In this document: piece after piece, positions 45,305 through 53,990 of the stretch
Layout: the number at the start of each line of letters is the position of its first letter
Numbering within the stretch: position 1 is the stretch's first letter
Assembly (NCBI GenBank): GCA_030527645.1
Contig: JAUNAJ010000008.1
Location: 40,277 to 104,276 of the forward strand
Direction: 5' to 3'
Source: Lachnospiraceae bacterium
GTDB taxonomy: Bacteria > Bacillota > Clostridia > Lachnospirales > Lachnospiraceae
Length of the DNA: 64,000 nt
Notes under the pieces: model-generated
What the model saw: only the letters and a program-made list of their open reading frames with translations
What the model was told of the DNA's origin: nothing
Databases searched by the model: none
Program-made: the position numbers and the translations under genes

Positions 45305-46699
45305 TCAAGCCTTGCGTGCTGCGATCTCACTCTGATACTGAACAACCTTATCCTTTGTAAGACGGAAGCCGAACAGCATTACAACAGCCGCAATAACAAG
45401 TGCAATTGCAGGAATAACAATGAATGCCATGCAGACACCCTGTTTCAGCTCAGCAGATGCAGCGGCAGGATCGATATCTGCACTGAAGTTACCCATTGCA
45501 AGACCTGCACTGATGATGATTCCTCGAGTCAGGATCGCAACCTTCAGAGGTACATTCTGCAGACCGGAAATCCAGCCGGCAGCATTCTTGCCTGTCTTCC
45601 ACTCAGCATATACAATGGTATCGGCATAGAGAGCCGGTGTTGCAGCATAAGCAATACCATATCCGAACTGAGCGATTGACATGAAGACAACAACAAACAT
45701 CATGTTCTCATAATTCATGTATGCGATAAAGCATGCAACTGCCATGGCAGCAAATGTAATGATTGCTGTAGTACGGGCAGAGATCGCTTTTGCAAAATAC
45801 TTAAAGCAGTAAGCAGCGATTACGCAGAGAATATTGGAGATCAGGATGTATCTTGGCATCCAGCCTGCATTATTTGCTACATAGGTGAAGTAATAGATCG
45901 CAGCTCCCATGCAGACAAAGTTGAACATGAATTTTGCAAGGTCACAAAGCAGCAGTGCCAGGAGCGGGGGATTCTGAAGCAGAGATTTCACCAGATCGCC
46001 GGCGCCAGTTTTTGTTTTATCTTCTTTCTTTGCTTCTGTTGTAACTTCTACTTCCTCGTATCCGTCAAACATTTTGAAATGGCAGAAATACAGGAATGCC
46101 ATGATCACACCAAGTACAAACGCTGCTGCACCGTACTGGTTGGTCTCACCGATGATGCCTGCAAATACAGCCGCCAGAGGTGCACCTACATAAGAGAAAA
46201 CAACCTTTGACAGATTTGCCCAGAATGCACGTGTGGATGCAAGCTGTGCACGATCCTCCGGTGTTTTTCCGGCAACGGAGATCATGGATACATTTGCCAC
46301 ATATGCAAAGTTCCAGCAGACATGGGAGGAAATTGCAGCAATAACGATAATAATTGCCGATATTGCACCATCGCCGACTTTAATAAACTGGAATGCATAC
46401 AGGAAGGGTACGATCCACGGGATCAGCACCAGCCAGGAACGATAACGTCCCCATTTTTTCGGTTTGATACTGTTCAGGATCGCTCCATACATCCATGACA
46501 GGCAGGCATCCACCAGGGATGCAACAGTTGTGATCATAGATACAGTGCCAAGACCGAATTTCGCCAGGTTGGTCAGGAAAAAGTTAAAATAATAGCTCTC
46601 TACGTTTGACATCAGTGTAAAACCGAAGTCACCCACACCGTAGAAAGTCTTAAGCGCACCGCTTAAGGGTTTTCCTGTGGTTTTCTTTTCATTACTCAC
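45305..46699 (-). CDS. MFS transporter, GPH (glycoside-pentoside-hexuronide:cation) family
   Basis: 464 residues, twelve predicted membrane helices. FYGVGDFGFTLMSNVESYYFNFFLTN, cited as a region at about residues 19-44, and RSWLVLIPWIVPF near 88 are hallmarks of the GPH group (MelB, XynB-like), which co-transports sugars or glucuronides with Na+ or H+. Start is a GTG at 46699 with AAAGGAG 9 nt upstream. A dyad at 46720-46743 lies just upstream. The downstream neighbour is a dicarboxylate-type symporter. Confidence 0.85.
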   Translation of the reverse strand: MSNEKKTTGKPLSGALKTFYGVGDFGFTLMSNVESYYFNFFLTNLAKFGLGTVSMITTVASLVDACLSWMYGAILNSIKPKKWGRYRSWLVLIPWIVPFLYAFQFIKVGDGAISAIIIVIAAISSHVCWNFAYVANVSMISVAGKTPEDRAQLASTRAFWANLSKVVFSYVGAPLAAVFAGIIGETNQYGAAAFVLGVIMAFLYFCHFKMFDGYEEVEVTTEAKKEDKTKTGAGDLVKSLLQNPPLLALLLCDLAKFMFNFVCMGAAIYYFTYVANNAGWMPRYILISNILCVIAAYCFKYFAKAISARTTAIITFAAMAVACFIAYMNYENMMFVVVFMSIAQFGYGIAYAATPALYADTIVYAEWKTGKNAAGWISGLQNVPLKVAILTRGIIISAGLAMGNFSADIDPAAASAELKQGVCMAFIVIPAIALVIAAVVMLFGFRLTKDKVVQYQSEIAARKA

Positions 46700-46719
46700 G
46701 TTTCATCTCTCCTTTCATT

Positions 46720-46743
46720 GACGCAATGTTCACAAATTGCATC
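46720..46743. promoter_or_regulatory. Candidate operator dyad before the GPH transporter
   Basis: GACGCAAT (46720-46727) and ATTGCATC (46736-46743) are inverted with one mismatch and an 8-bp spacer. It lies about 21 bp before the GTG start, over the likely leader, a usual repressor position. No matching regulator is adjacent. Confidence 0.35.
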
Positions 46744-47001
46744 TTTTGTACATTGTACTAGGTTTCATGCAAAGTAAGTATCCTCAATACGCACCAAATC
46801 CAAACCAAGCATTCCTACATATTGACGAATGCAATTCAGCACTATTACCAATAATAACAACTGGGATATTTCCGCTATCTACTCAATTTTATGCATATAT
46901 TTCCCATTATTTCACTCAAAAAGAACTCCCTCTGCAGTGATTATTACGATTCTCATTCTGACTCCGAAAGTCTCTCCATATACGCAATCGTACAAAACGC
47001 A

Positions 47002-47031
47002 GAAACGGAAGGTCCTTCGACCTTCCGTTTC
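47002..47031 (-). terminator. Hairpin terminator after the DUF3137-like gene
   Basis: A perfect 13-bp stem (47002-47014 with 47019-47031, core AACGGAAGGTC) and loop CTTC; TGCGTTTTG follows on the minus strand. It serves the gene ending at 47093. Confidence 0.7.
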
Positions 47032-47092
47032 CTGTCTGCTATGTAAGCCAAAATCTGCGTAAGCGCAGCATATACCCCTGCTAAACATTCGC

Positions 47093-47998
47093 TTACACCC
47101 GCAGAAGCTCCGCAGCCCTGCAGACATAGTCTGCATCCAGAGAATAATATTCAACCAGTTCCTCCAGCTTCCGCAGCTCTGTCTGATGGTGGAAGAGAAA
47201 CACCCCGGATCCCAGAGCGGCATAGATCCTGCTTCCCTTGATCATCAGATTCAGCTGGGCGGTTTCTTCTCCGCCCTTATTGCGGATCAGCTTTTTACAT
47301 TCCACCAGAGCCTTTCTTCTATCCTCTGTCAGATAGTTTCTGGCTGCAGCTGCATCGGTTGCAGACACTTCAAACAGGTCATCAAATTCCAGTACAGACG
47401 AAAGCTTTACCGGACGGCAGCCCTGCACCAGTGTACGCACCGGATTTTCCTTATCCAGAATACGGATCGTTCCATCCACCGGCTCCCTGCATTCTATGAA
47501 CAGATACTGTCCGGAAAATACCCGGGTGTTTTTATTGGCGGTTCCCGTGGTTTCATCCAGCGTAACATTCGAGCACTGGAACGGAACCCCGTGCAGTCTT
47601 CCCCGGATCACCCGGCTTCCGATGATTCGGTTATAGTTCCAGAAAAGCTCAGCGGAACGAATCTCATCCAGAGGAGTTTCTCCATTCATGATCAGCTCAT
47701 CCACCTGAAAATATTCTTCCATCACCTGTTTCGTAACAGTCTGTCCCACATAGGTTGAAAAGGCCCGCTTCCGATTCTGACCGATCAGGACTCCTGCTAC
47801 CCAGGATCCTACTGCCAGTACAAAGAAAAGCGCCATCAACGCCGTCTGCTCCCTGTTTACCAGTCCGATCACCATACAGACAAGTCCCACAAGAAGCATA
47901 CACCGGCTGATCCTGTTTCCGTTCAGATATCGCCCGGTCTGCTGTTCGTATTCCCCCTGCAGTTTATCCACAATACTGTTTCCCATAGAGTTTTCCAT
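47093..47998 (-). CDS. DUF3137-like membrane-associated protein
   Basis: About 301 residues. Two membrane helices near residues 31-70 are followed by a soluble C-terminal region (about 80-301). That region shows the pattern of DUF3137: FDDLFEVSATDAAAARNYL near 213-231 and a late IKGSRIYAALGSGVFLF segment. Function is unknown; relatives are often near lipoprotein LemA. The ATG at 47998 has AGGAG 8 nt upstream; a longer frame from 48022 begins within the rpsT terminator. No partner gene is evident. Confidence 0.7.
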   Translation of the reverse strand: MENSMGNSIVDKLQGEYEQQTGRYLNGNRISRCMLLVGLVCMVIGLVNREQTALMALFFVLAVGSWVAGVLIGQNRKRAFSTYVGQTVTKQVMEEYFQVDELIMNGETPLDEIRSAELFWNYNRIIGSRVIRGRLHGVPFQCSNVTLDETTGTANKNTRVFSGQYLFIECREPVDGTIRILDKENPVRTLVQGCRPVKLSSVLEFDDLFEVSATDAAAARNYLTEDRRKALVECKKLIRNKGGEETAQLNLMIKGSRIYAALGSGVFLFHHQTELRKLEELVEYYSLDADYVCRAAELLRV

Positions 47999-48023
47999 AG
48001 AATGTTCTCCTGTCTGATTCATG

Positions 48024-48059
48024 AAAAAAGCCCGGATGCATGACGGTACATCCGGGCTT
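48024..48059 (-). terminator. Rho-independent terminator of rpsT
   Basis: An 11-bp stem (48028-48038 with 48049-48059, core GCCCGGATG), 10-nt loop, and six T on the minus strand (48024-48029). Confidence 0.9.
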
Positions 48060-48076
48060 ACTTACCTTAAATAATT

Positions 48077-48340
48077 TTATGCGATAGAGTTTACAGCTTT
48101 GGTAAGACGGGAAACTTTTCTGGACGCATTGTTTTTGTGATAAACACCCTTTGTGCAGGCTTTATCAATAGTAGAAACAGCATTGGTAAGAGCTGCTGCT
48201 GCTGCTGCCTGATCCTTAGCTGCTACAGCTGCATCAACTTTTTTGATTGCTGTTTTAACTTCAGATCTGATAGATTTATTTCTCATGGTTTTGGTCTTTG
48301 TAACCAGGATTCTTTTCTTAGCGGATTTAATGTTAGCCAA
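48077..48340 (-). CDS. rpsT: 30S ribosomal protein S20
   Basis: 87 residues, matching S20: ANIKSAKKR at the start, helical Lys/Ala-rich body, and HKNNASRKVSRLTKAVN at the end. It binds 16S rRNA early in 30S assembly. The start is TTG at 48340: GGGAGGTG lies 6 nt before it and the product then begins with the family's usual MANIKSAKKR. A GTG three codons upstream would lie within the ribosome binding site. Rare start codons are known to limit S20 synthesis in other bacteria. A separate promoter overlaps the holA end. Confidence 0.96.
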   Translation of the reverse strand: MANIKSAKKRILVTKTKTMRNKSIRSEVKTAIKKVDAAVAAKDQAAAAAALTNAVSTIDKACTKGVYHKNNASRKVSRLTKAVNSIA

Positions 48341-48433
48341 AGTGTACACCTCCCTGTAATATTCATCATAATATGTATTCTATATCTGATCGTTAAGGAA
48401 GACACGGAAACCCTCAACGAAACATGCTTGATA

Positions 48434-48462
48434 ATAATATCGCTTTTTTAATGTCCTGTCAA
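48434..48462 (-). promoter_or_regulatory. Promoter of rpsT, overlapping the holA stop codon
   Basis: On the minus strand, -35 consensus TTGACA (48457-48462), 17-bp spacer, -10 TATTAT (48434-48439). The -35 covers the holA stop at 48459-48461. The leader before the TTG start is about 87 nt. Confidence 0.88.
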
Positions 48463-49442
48463 GCGCTTTCGGAATATTTTACGATCATCATCTCCACGCT
48501 GAGCACATCGGACAAACGCCCTGTTTTGACTGCCGTTTCTGTATCCGTAAAATCCTCCACAGCAGAGCGCAGCTCCTCACCGGTATACCGGGAAGCCAGC
48601 GGAATATAGTTTCTCACCGCAAAGGGAGCAATCCCCACCCTGGATGCGATGGTCTTCTGGTCAAAGCCTGCCTGCTTTAATTCCCTGACCTGAAGCAGGA
48701 TATTCATCTCCCTGGCCAGCAGATACAGGATCCTCATGGGCGGCTCCTTCAGAGAAAGAAGGTCATAGTACAGCTGCAATGCCTTCTTCTGATTTCTTTC
48801 ACTGACAGCACGAACCATTGCAAAGATCTGATTTTCCACTCTGTTTGTACAGATCGTACGGACATCCTCCTCCCGGATCACCTCTCTTCCCATGGTATAG
48901 GAAAGCAGCTTTTCCAGCTCCTGGCTGATCTGTCCCATGTCCGTTCCCGTTTTTTCAAGAAACAGCTCCATCACAGGCTGAGTGATCTTCTTGTTCTCTC
49001 TCTTAAGGATTCCCAGTACCCAGCGCATCAGTACATCCGCCTTCTGAACAGCGAAATCTGCCGCATAACCGCTTTTTGAAACCGTTTTATACAGCTTATT
49101 CCTCTTATCCACATCCTGCTCTGCAAAGATCATCACCAGATGCTCCGGCGGATCTTCCAGATACGAGGCAAGCTTCTCTGTTTTGTTCTTGAAAAAACCG
49201 GTATTCTCCAGAAGGATCACTCTGTGATCTGCAAAGAAGGGCAGTGTTTCTGCCAGGTCGATCAGTTCACTCTCACGGATCCCCTTTCCCTCAAACCGGG
49301 AATAATTCATGGTATCCTCCTCTGCATGCAGAGCCTGCAGAAGCCTGTGCTTATACTGATCCAGCAGATATCTTTCTTCACCGTACAGCAGATATACTCT
49401 GTGAAATTCCTGTTTTTTTATATCTTCCGAAATCTGTTTCAC
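48459..49442 (-). CDS. holA: DNA polymerase III subunit delta
   Basis: 327 residues. The N-terminal HRVYLLYGEERYLLDQY is the degenerate P-loop of HolA, and domains II and III follow with the YLLAREMNILLQVRELKQ helix common to Firmicute delta subunits. It loads the sliding clamp within the clamp loader. The start is a GTG at 49442 with AGGAG 7 nt upstream. The holA-rpsT order is widespread in Firmicutes. Confidence 0.93.
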   Translation of the reverse strand: MKQISEDIKKQEFHRVYLLYGEERYLLDQYKHRLLQALHAEEDTMNYSRFEGKGIRESELIDLAETLPFFADHRVILLENTGFFKNKTEKLASYLEDPPEHLVMIFAEQDVDKRNKLYKTVSKSGYAADFAVQKADVLMRWVLGILKRENKKITQPVMELFLEKTGTDMGQISQELEKLLSYTMGREVIREEDVRTICTNRVENQIFAMVRAVSERNQKKALQLYYDLLSLKEPPMRILYLLAREMNILLQVRELKQAGFDQKTIASRVGIAPFAVRNYIPLASRYTGEELRSAVEDFTDTETAVKTGRLSDVLSVEMMIVKYSESA

Positions 49443-49545
49443 TTTTTTCTCCTGCCATGTTTATGTCATTTCATGGTACCAGCTGATTCTACTGCTCATT
49501 ACAGCTGCAGCTTCTGTTTTTGTGGCATCACTTCTATTAGTACAA

Positions 49546-50283
49546 TCAATCCACCCCAATGTGCCGCCGTTGATAGATCCGCTCCAGCATCATAAACTCA
49601 TAAATCGAACGGATTCCAACCTTCATAATATTCCGGATATGGATAGAATTGGTTCCTCCCTGACGCTTTCTGAAAGAAATCGGCAGAAGCAGTACCTCTT
49701 TCCTCTGTTTTTCAAATGCAACAGACAGAAGTACATTCGTAAGAAAATACCTCCTGGGAACCATCCCCAAAGCATCACGAAGCGCCCGCCTGCTCATGAG
49801 ACGGTACGGACAGTTCGCATCCGGTGTATACACATGAAAGATCATACGGATCAGACCGGATAAGACCCGGCTGACAAAAATCCTGCTTCTTCCATCCTCT
49901 CTGTGCTCTCTTCTTCCCAGAATCACATCCGCCTGCTCCCGTCTTCTCCAGAATGACTGAAAATCCGCAGCAGAAGTCTGCCCGTCGCTGTCCGTCTGGA
50001 ATATATAATCCGCATGCATGCGCAATGCCAGCCTGTATCCGTTCCAGAGAGCAGCACCATGGCCTCCGTTCGGCTGTGTTCGATGGGCAAACAGCGGATG
50101 GTCTTCGGAAAATCTTTTGAGTATGGTCTCCGTTCCGTCCCTGCTTCCATCGTTGATCACCAGAAGTCTTGATCTGCCGCCTCCATTATGAATTTCAATG
50201 ATCTGATACCATTCCTGAAGCACTGCATGCAGCGTCTCTTCTTCATTATAGGCAGGCATCACAATGATCAGACTGTCGTTCAT
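49546..50283 (-). CDS. GT2 family glycosyltransferase (DPM1-like, without membrane helices)
   Basis: 245 residues. IIVMPAYNEEETL at residues 6-18, LLVINDGSRDGTETIL near 40-55 and FQTDSDGQTSAADF near 94 give the GT2 entry, nucleotide and metal motifs. It resembles the catalytic domain of dolichyl/undecaprenyl-phosphate sugar synthases but has no C-terminal helices. It is isolated from the main polysaccharide locus, between holA and comEC. Target is not evident. Confidence 0.82.
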   Translation of the reverse strand: MNDSLIIVMPAYNEEETLHAVLQEWYQIIEIHNGGGRSRLLVINDGSRDGTETILKRFSEDHPLFAHRTQPNGGHGAALWNGYRLALRMHADYIFQTDSDGQTSAADFQSFWRRREQADVILGRREHREDGRSRIFVSRVLSGLIRMIFHVYTPDANCPYRLMSRRALRDALGMVPRRYFLTNVLLSVAFEKQRKEVLLLPISFRKRQGGTNSIHIRNIMKVGIRSIYEFMMLERIYQRRHIGVD

Positions 50284-50388
50284 GTCTGACTCCCTTCTAA
50301 GTACCGTTGTTCAACTCGTGCCGGTCCACACAGTTTCCCCATTCCGTAGAGAAGACTGCTAATGCTGCACGGATCGTATTCTCCGACC

Positions 50389-50394
50389 ATTATA
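50389..50394 (-). promoter_or_regulatory. -10 element of a probable promoter for the GT2 gene
   Basis: A consensus TATAAT on the minus strand (50389-50394), about 105 nt before the GT2 start. The expected -35 position reads GTGCAA, a poor match, so activity may need an activator. Confidence 0.4.
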
Positions 50395-50465
50395 CATGAG
50401 AATCGGCAATTTTGCACGCAAATCAAATGGCAGCTGTAATACTGCCAGTAAAGACATTGCTGTAG

Positions 50466-50491
50466 ACGGGTAACCTCCCATCCATGCGCAG
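50466..50491. repeat. 26-bp repeat, copy of 60221-60246
   Basis: The 26 bases here match 60221-60246 with a single mismatch, about 9.75 kb apart; both share the core AACCTCCCATCCATGCGCAG. Each copy is in a gap between two minus-strand genes, close to the stop codon of the upstream one. Upstream similarity (CTGT..ACGGG) links it to the GTTACTGTTCAC family. Confidence 0.7.
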
Positions 50492-50522
50492 TCCCGACCG
50501 TTTCACGGATCAGGCAAGTCTC

Positions 50523-52880
50523 TCATTTTACAGGCATTGTATCCAGATATCCATACATCCTCCACCCATTTCTCCTGCCTTCCACAGTGATCGCCCCGCA
50601 GTCCCTCGTTACGTAGATCTCTGTTCCTGCCTCTGTCAGGCGATCGATGGTTTCCTGATGCGGGTGACCGTACCGGCTGTCTTCAGGAGCCGACACTGCG
50701 GCAATCCGGGGCTGTACCTGCTGAAGAAAGTTTTCTGACGAGGAACCTTTGGAACCGTGATGGCCAACCTTCAGGTAATCGTAGGTTTGATCCAGCGGAA
50801 GAAGCTGTGCCTCTCCGTCACTTTCCAGATCTCCGGTCAGAAGGGCATCGAACGTGCCGCAGTGTACAGACAGAACCATTGATCCTGAATTTCCGCTGCG
50901 AATCCCTCCCTGAGTCATCGGATACAGAACCTTGATCTCCAGTTCTCTTGTTCTGATGCTGTCGCCCCGGGCAGCATAGATAATCTCTGTTCCGACCGCT
51001 TCCGCAGCCTGGATCAATTCCGCCTCCTCTTCAGAGCCCTTCATCCAGATCGGCAGATAGAGCACATCGATCTGAAGGGTTGCCTGCTTCTCCCTGATGA
51101 TCTCAAACAACTCCAGGATTCCATTCATATGATCCTCATCAGGATGGGACAACAGGATACCGTTCAGCCGGCTGATGCCCTGGCTTTTCAGATACGGCAG
51201 GATCCGATAATTCCCCGCCTGACTTACACTGCTGCTTCCTCCATCCACCAGAAAACAGGCTGTTCTGTCACGTAGAACCAGACAGTCACCCTGTCCCACA
51301 TCCAGCATGGTCAGTGACCAGGGTGACCGAAAGCGAAACAGAAGAAGAAACAATGCCAGCAGGAGACCGGCTGCAGCAAATCTCCGTCCTTGCTGCAGCG
51401 ACTGCTTTTTAGGATTTCCTTTCTGCTTTTTTGCTGCAGTTTTTCTCCTGAGCAGCTCTGCCGTAAGAAAGATCAGGACTGCGGCTGCCGAACAGGTCTG
51501 CCAGCCTCCAGGTTTGCCGCAGACCCATGTGGCCATCGGAAGTTCCCGTATCAGGTTTCCCATAGACTGGAAACACCGCAGGATCCAAGCTCCGGGCAGC
51601 AGCAGTAGTTTTCCTGCAGATGCTGAGACCATTCCCGCCAGAAGGCCTGCCACACCGGAAGCAAGCAGGATGGGGGCAGCCGGAATCAGGAGCAGATTCG
51701 GCAGCATTCCCCAGATAGAAATTTCGAAATAATGCCAGGCTGTCAGCGGCAGCATGGAAGCTGTCATCACCATCCAGAAGCAGGCCTGATGCAGGAAGAG
51801 TCTGGTATAGTAACGAATCCAGGCTCTGATTCCTCTTCTGGTCAGTTCTTTTCCCTCTTCCTGATTCACACCTGATTTCATTGAAAGCTTTCCAGGCTTT
51901 TTGATCTGCCGGGGCAGGAGCCATGAAACAGCCGGCCAGCACAGAGAAACTGCAAGAACTGCACAAAAGGACAGTTGAAATCCGCTGGCAAACAGAACTG
52001 CAGGATTCTCCACCAGCATCAGTATTCCGGCCAGTGCCAGTGCCGACAGAGAATCATAGGTTCGAAGCAAAAGCTTTGCCCCAAGAAAAACCGTAAACAT
52101 GCAGAGCGCACGTACTGCAGAGGGCGCTGCGCCTGCCAGAACACAATAAAACGCCAGACACAGGAAGGAAAGAATCGCTGCCGGAGGCAGCGGGAGACCT
52201 GCCTTTTGAAGCACTTTTAGAAGCCCCTGTCCCAGCAGAGAAATATGCAGACCGGAAATTGCAAGAAAATGCAGAATCCCTCCTGTCTGAAAGCTTCTTT
52301 TGCTGTCTGCCGTCAGGGAGGTTCGATCTCCCAGAAGCACCGCCTTCAGCACCTCTGCCGTTTCCGGATCGGTCAACTGATCCAGACGGAGGGACAGCAT
52401 TTCACGAATTCCGATCAGTTTTTCGCGAATCCCACCTCCGCTCTGCAGCACCTTGCAGGATTCTGCATACACAGAATAATAAATCTGCTCTGATTCATAG
52501 TAGGAACGAAGGTCGAACTGACCGGGATTCGATGCCGCTTCCGGTTTGGACAGGATGCCTGTGACCAGCAGAACAGCATCCGCCTGAAAGCATTCTTCCA
52601 GTGTGGAAATCATTGTAATTGTATGAATTGGGATTGTTTTGTTCTCCGAACGGAGATAAGAATTGAATAAAATATACTGTACGCTTCTTGCTTTTACCGT
52701 ACGATTTCTGACCGTCCCCACGATCTGAACAGTTTTCTCCTGCTCAGCTGCCGCAAGCAGCAGGGGATCATCCGGCGGTTCGCCGAATATAGGCAAATCC
52801 CCTGCTTTTGCCAGCAGTATCAGAAACATCAGGGCAATACAGGCTGCGCACAGCGGTCGTTTTCTCGCTGCCTGTCTCAT
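50523..52880 (-). CDS. comEC: ComEC/Rec2 family DNA-uptake channel protein
   Basis: 785 residues. An N-terminal DUF4131-type region (about 10-170) with one or two helices, the Competence domain of seven to nine helices (about 190-500) and a C-terminal metallo-beta-lactamase domain (about 530-785). The latter has LDVGQGDCLVL, FLVDGGSS and LSHPDEDHMNG, the ComEC forms of the metal-site motifs, and KVGHHGSKGSS. It passes single-stranded DNA through the membrane. Genes for a ComEA-like lipoprotein lie a few kb upstream in the same direction. GAGG precedes the ATG. Confidence 0.93.
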   Translation of the reverse strand: MRQAARKRPLCAACIALMFLILLAKAGDLPIFGEPPDDPLLLAAAEQEKTVQIVGTVRNRTVKARSVQYILFNSYLRSENKTIPIHTITMISTLEECFQADAVLLVTGILSKPEAASNPGQFDLRSYYESEQIYYSVYAESCKVLQSGGGIREKLIGIREMLSLRLDQLTDPETAEVLKAVLLGDRTSLTADSKRSFQTGGILHFLAISGLHISLLGQGLLKVLQKAGLPLPPAAILSFLCLAFYCVLAGAAPSAVRALCMFTVFLGAKLLLRTYDSLSALALAGILMLVENPAVLFASGFQLSFCAVLAVSLCWPAVSWLLPRQIKKPGKLSMKSGVNQEEGKELTRRGIRAWIRYYTRLFLHQACFWMVMTASMLPLTAWHYFEISIWGMLPNLLLIPAAPILLASGVAGLLAGMVSASAGKLLLLPGAWILRCFQSMGNLIRELPMATWVCGKPGGWQTCSAAAVLIFLTAELLRRKTAAKKQKGNPKKQSLQQGRRFAAAGLLLALFLLLFRFRSPWSLTMLDVGQGDCLVLRDRTACFLVDGGSSSVSQAGNYRILPYLKSQGISRLNGILLSHPDEDHMNGILELFEIIREKQATLQIDVLYLPIWMKGSEEEAELIQAAEAVGTEIIYAARGDSIRTRELEIKVLYPMTQGGIRSGNSGSMVLSVHCGTFDALLTGDLESDGEAQLLPLDQTYDYLKVGHHGSKGSSSENFLQQVQPRIAAVSAPEDSRYGHPHQETIDRLTEAGTEIYVTRDCGAITVEGRRNGWRMYGYLDTMPVK

Positions 52881-52965
52881 TATGATTCCCTCATTCTGTA
52901 TTCAGCATGCATCAACTCATCACCTCAACTGCAAAAAGTCAACGCCTGCTGTTCAAATAGAACTG

Positions 52966-53976
52966 TCACTCAGAACTCCCCTTCATCGCTGTCTCATCCT
53001 GTGCTTCTGTCTCATTCTCTGCATCGTTCTCCTCTTCATGGAAGATCAGATCCTGCCGCAGGGTCAGCAGATTGCTGAGATCTACTGAGCCTACTTCAAC
53101 ATTTGTATTTCCATTTATGGAAATCTGGATCCGGTCTGCCTTACAGGTCTCTGTAATGGAAGAAACCACGGAATAAACTGCCAGCTCTTCATTCAATGTA
53201 TTGGAAGGGTTGTTCAACAGAGAGACAAAGCTGTCATCAAGATTCACATAACAGATTCCGTCCTGAATGGTTACGCTCAGAATATTCAGTTCCGAAGGAA
53301 GCACTGTATAGTGCCCCTCCTCCTTCGGTCCGCTGATCAGCTGCTCCACCACGACTCTTTCCAGCGGAACATTGCTGTTATAATACACACTCCGCACCTC
53401 CGGTACCAGCAGTGTGCCGTCTTCATTGGCAAAATACAGGGTCAGCGTAGTTTTCAGATAGCTGTTGATCTCCTTGCCGGAATTCTCCACAAACTTGCCT
53501 GCCGTCATTAAGCCGATCTCCACTCCGTCGGAGTTGGTAAGCGGATTTCCTTCTATCTGAAACTGCACCTTTTTCACTTCCGGGATCTGTGTGAACAGCC
53601 GGACCATGCCTGCCCGTACAAGGATCTCACGCTCAGCAGACAGATCAGCATAGCCCGATGAAAAGTTCAGATGCAGCTGATCCTCCTCCAGCGTCAGATT
53701 CAGCAGAGTAACTGTATCCGGAAGCAGGAGCTTTAATTCATCCTGCCGGTCCTGCGGAAGAGTCTGCTGAAGAATGTAAAGCTCTGCAGCCAGGGCACTC
53801 GGATCGGATTCCTCTGCCTCATGCAGAACGGGAACCAGCTGATCTTCTTCCTGACTGAGAAAGTACAGCCGGTATCCCTCCTCCTCACCTGCATCCTGAA
53901 GAAGATGATAGGCGGCGCCTCCCAGGCCTGCCAGCAGAATGACAATACAGCTGATCCAGATGATTAACTTTTTCAT
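52966..53976 (-). CDS. GerMN-domain membrane-anchored protein
   Basis: 336 residues. One N-terminal membrane helix (about 4-25) precedes two GerMN (sporulation/germination) domains: about 70-155 (ending EVKKVQFQIEGNPLTNSDG) and about 180-300, which has the core VVEQLISGPKEEG then LSVTIQDGICYVNLDDSFV. No lipobox Cys is seen. It begins 14 nt after the histidine kinase gene with AGGAGG upstream. GerMN proteins occur in spore germination (GerM) and, in Actinobacteria, as LpqB beside MtrA-MtrB. A role as an extracellular modulator of the neighbouring kinase is inference. Confidence 0.82.
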   Translation of the reverse strand: MKKLIIWISCIVILLAGLGGAAYHLLQDAGEEEGYRLYFLSQEEDQLVPVLHEAEESDPSALAAELYILQQTLPQDRQDELKLLLPDTVTLLNLTLEEDQLHLNFSSGYADLSAEREILVRAGMVRLFTQIPEVKKVQFQIEGNPLTNSDGVEIGLMTAGKFVENSGKEINSYLKTTLTLYFANEDGTLLVPEVRSVYYNSNVPLERVVVEQLISGPKEEGHYTVLPSELNILSVTIQDGICYVNLDDSFVSLLNNPSNTLNEELAVYSVVSSITETCKADRIQISINGNTNVEVGSVDLSNLLTLRQDLIFHEEENDAENETEAQDETAMKGSSE

Positions 53977-53990
53977 ACTGCCGGTTCCTC

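Larger units (their letters stand above)
46700..47092. other. 393-bp AT-rich intergenic region upstream of the GPH transporter
   Basis: From right to left it holds the terminator of the upstream gene (47002-47031), an AT-rich stretch without a convincing gene, and the leader of the transporter. A palindrome GTACAATGTAC at about 46747-46757 includes TACAAT that could act as a -10, but no good -35 lies 17-18 bp away. An 8-bp dyad (GACGCAAT/ATTGCATC) is at 46720-46743. Short reading frames on the plus strand here have no ribosome binding site. Confidence 0.5.

Noticed and set aside
46737..47062. Short plus-strand open frames in the 393-bp gap
   Set aside because: No ribosome binding site, no conserved-looking sequence, and they run through the terminator at 47002-47031.
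48001..48022. Upstream ATG at 48022 for the DUF3137-like gene
   Set aside because: It lies directly after the rpsT terminator T run and has no ribosome binding site; the ATG at 47998 has AGGAG at 8 nt.
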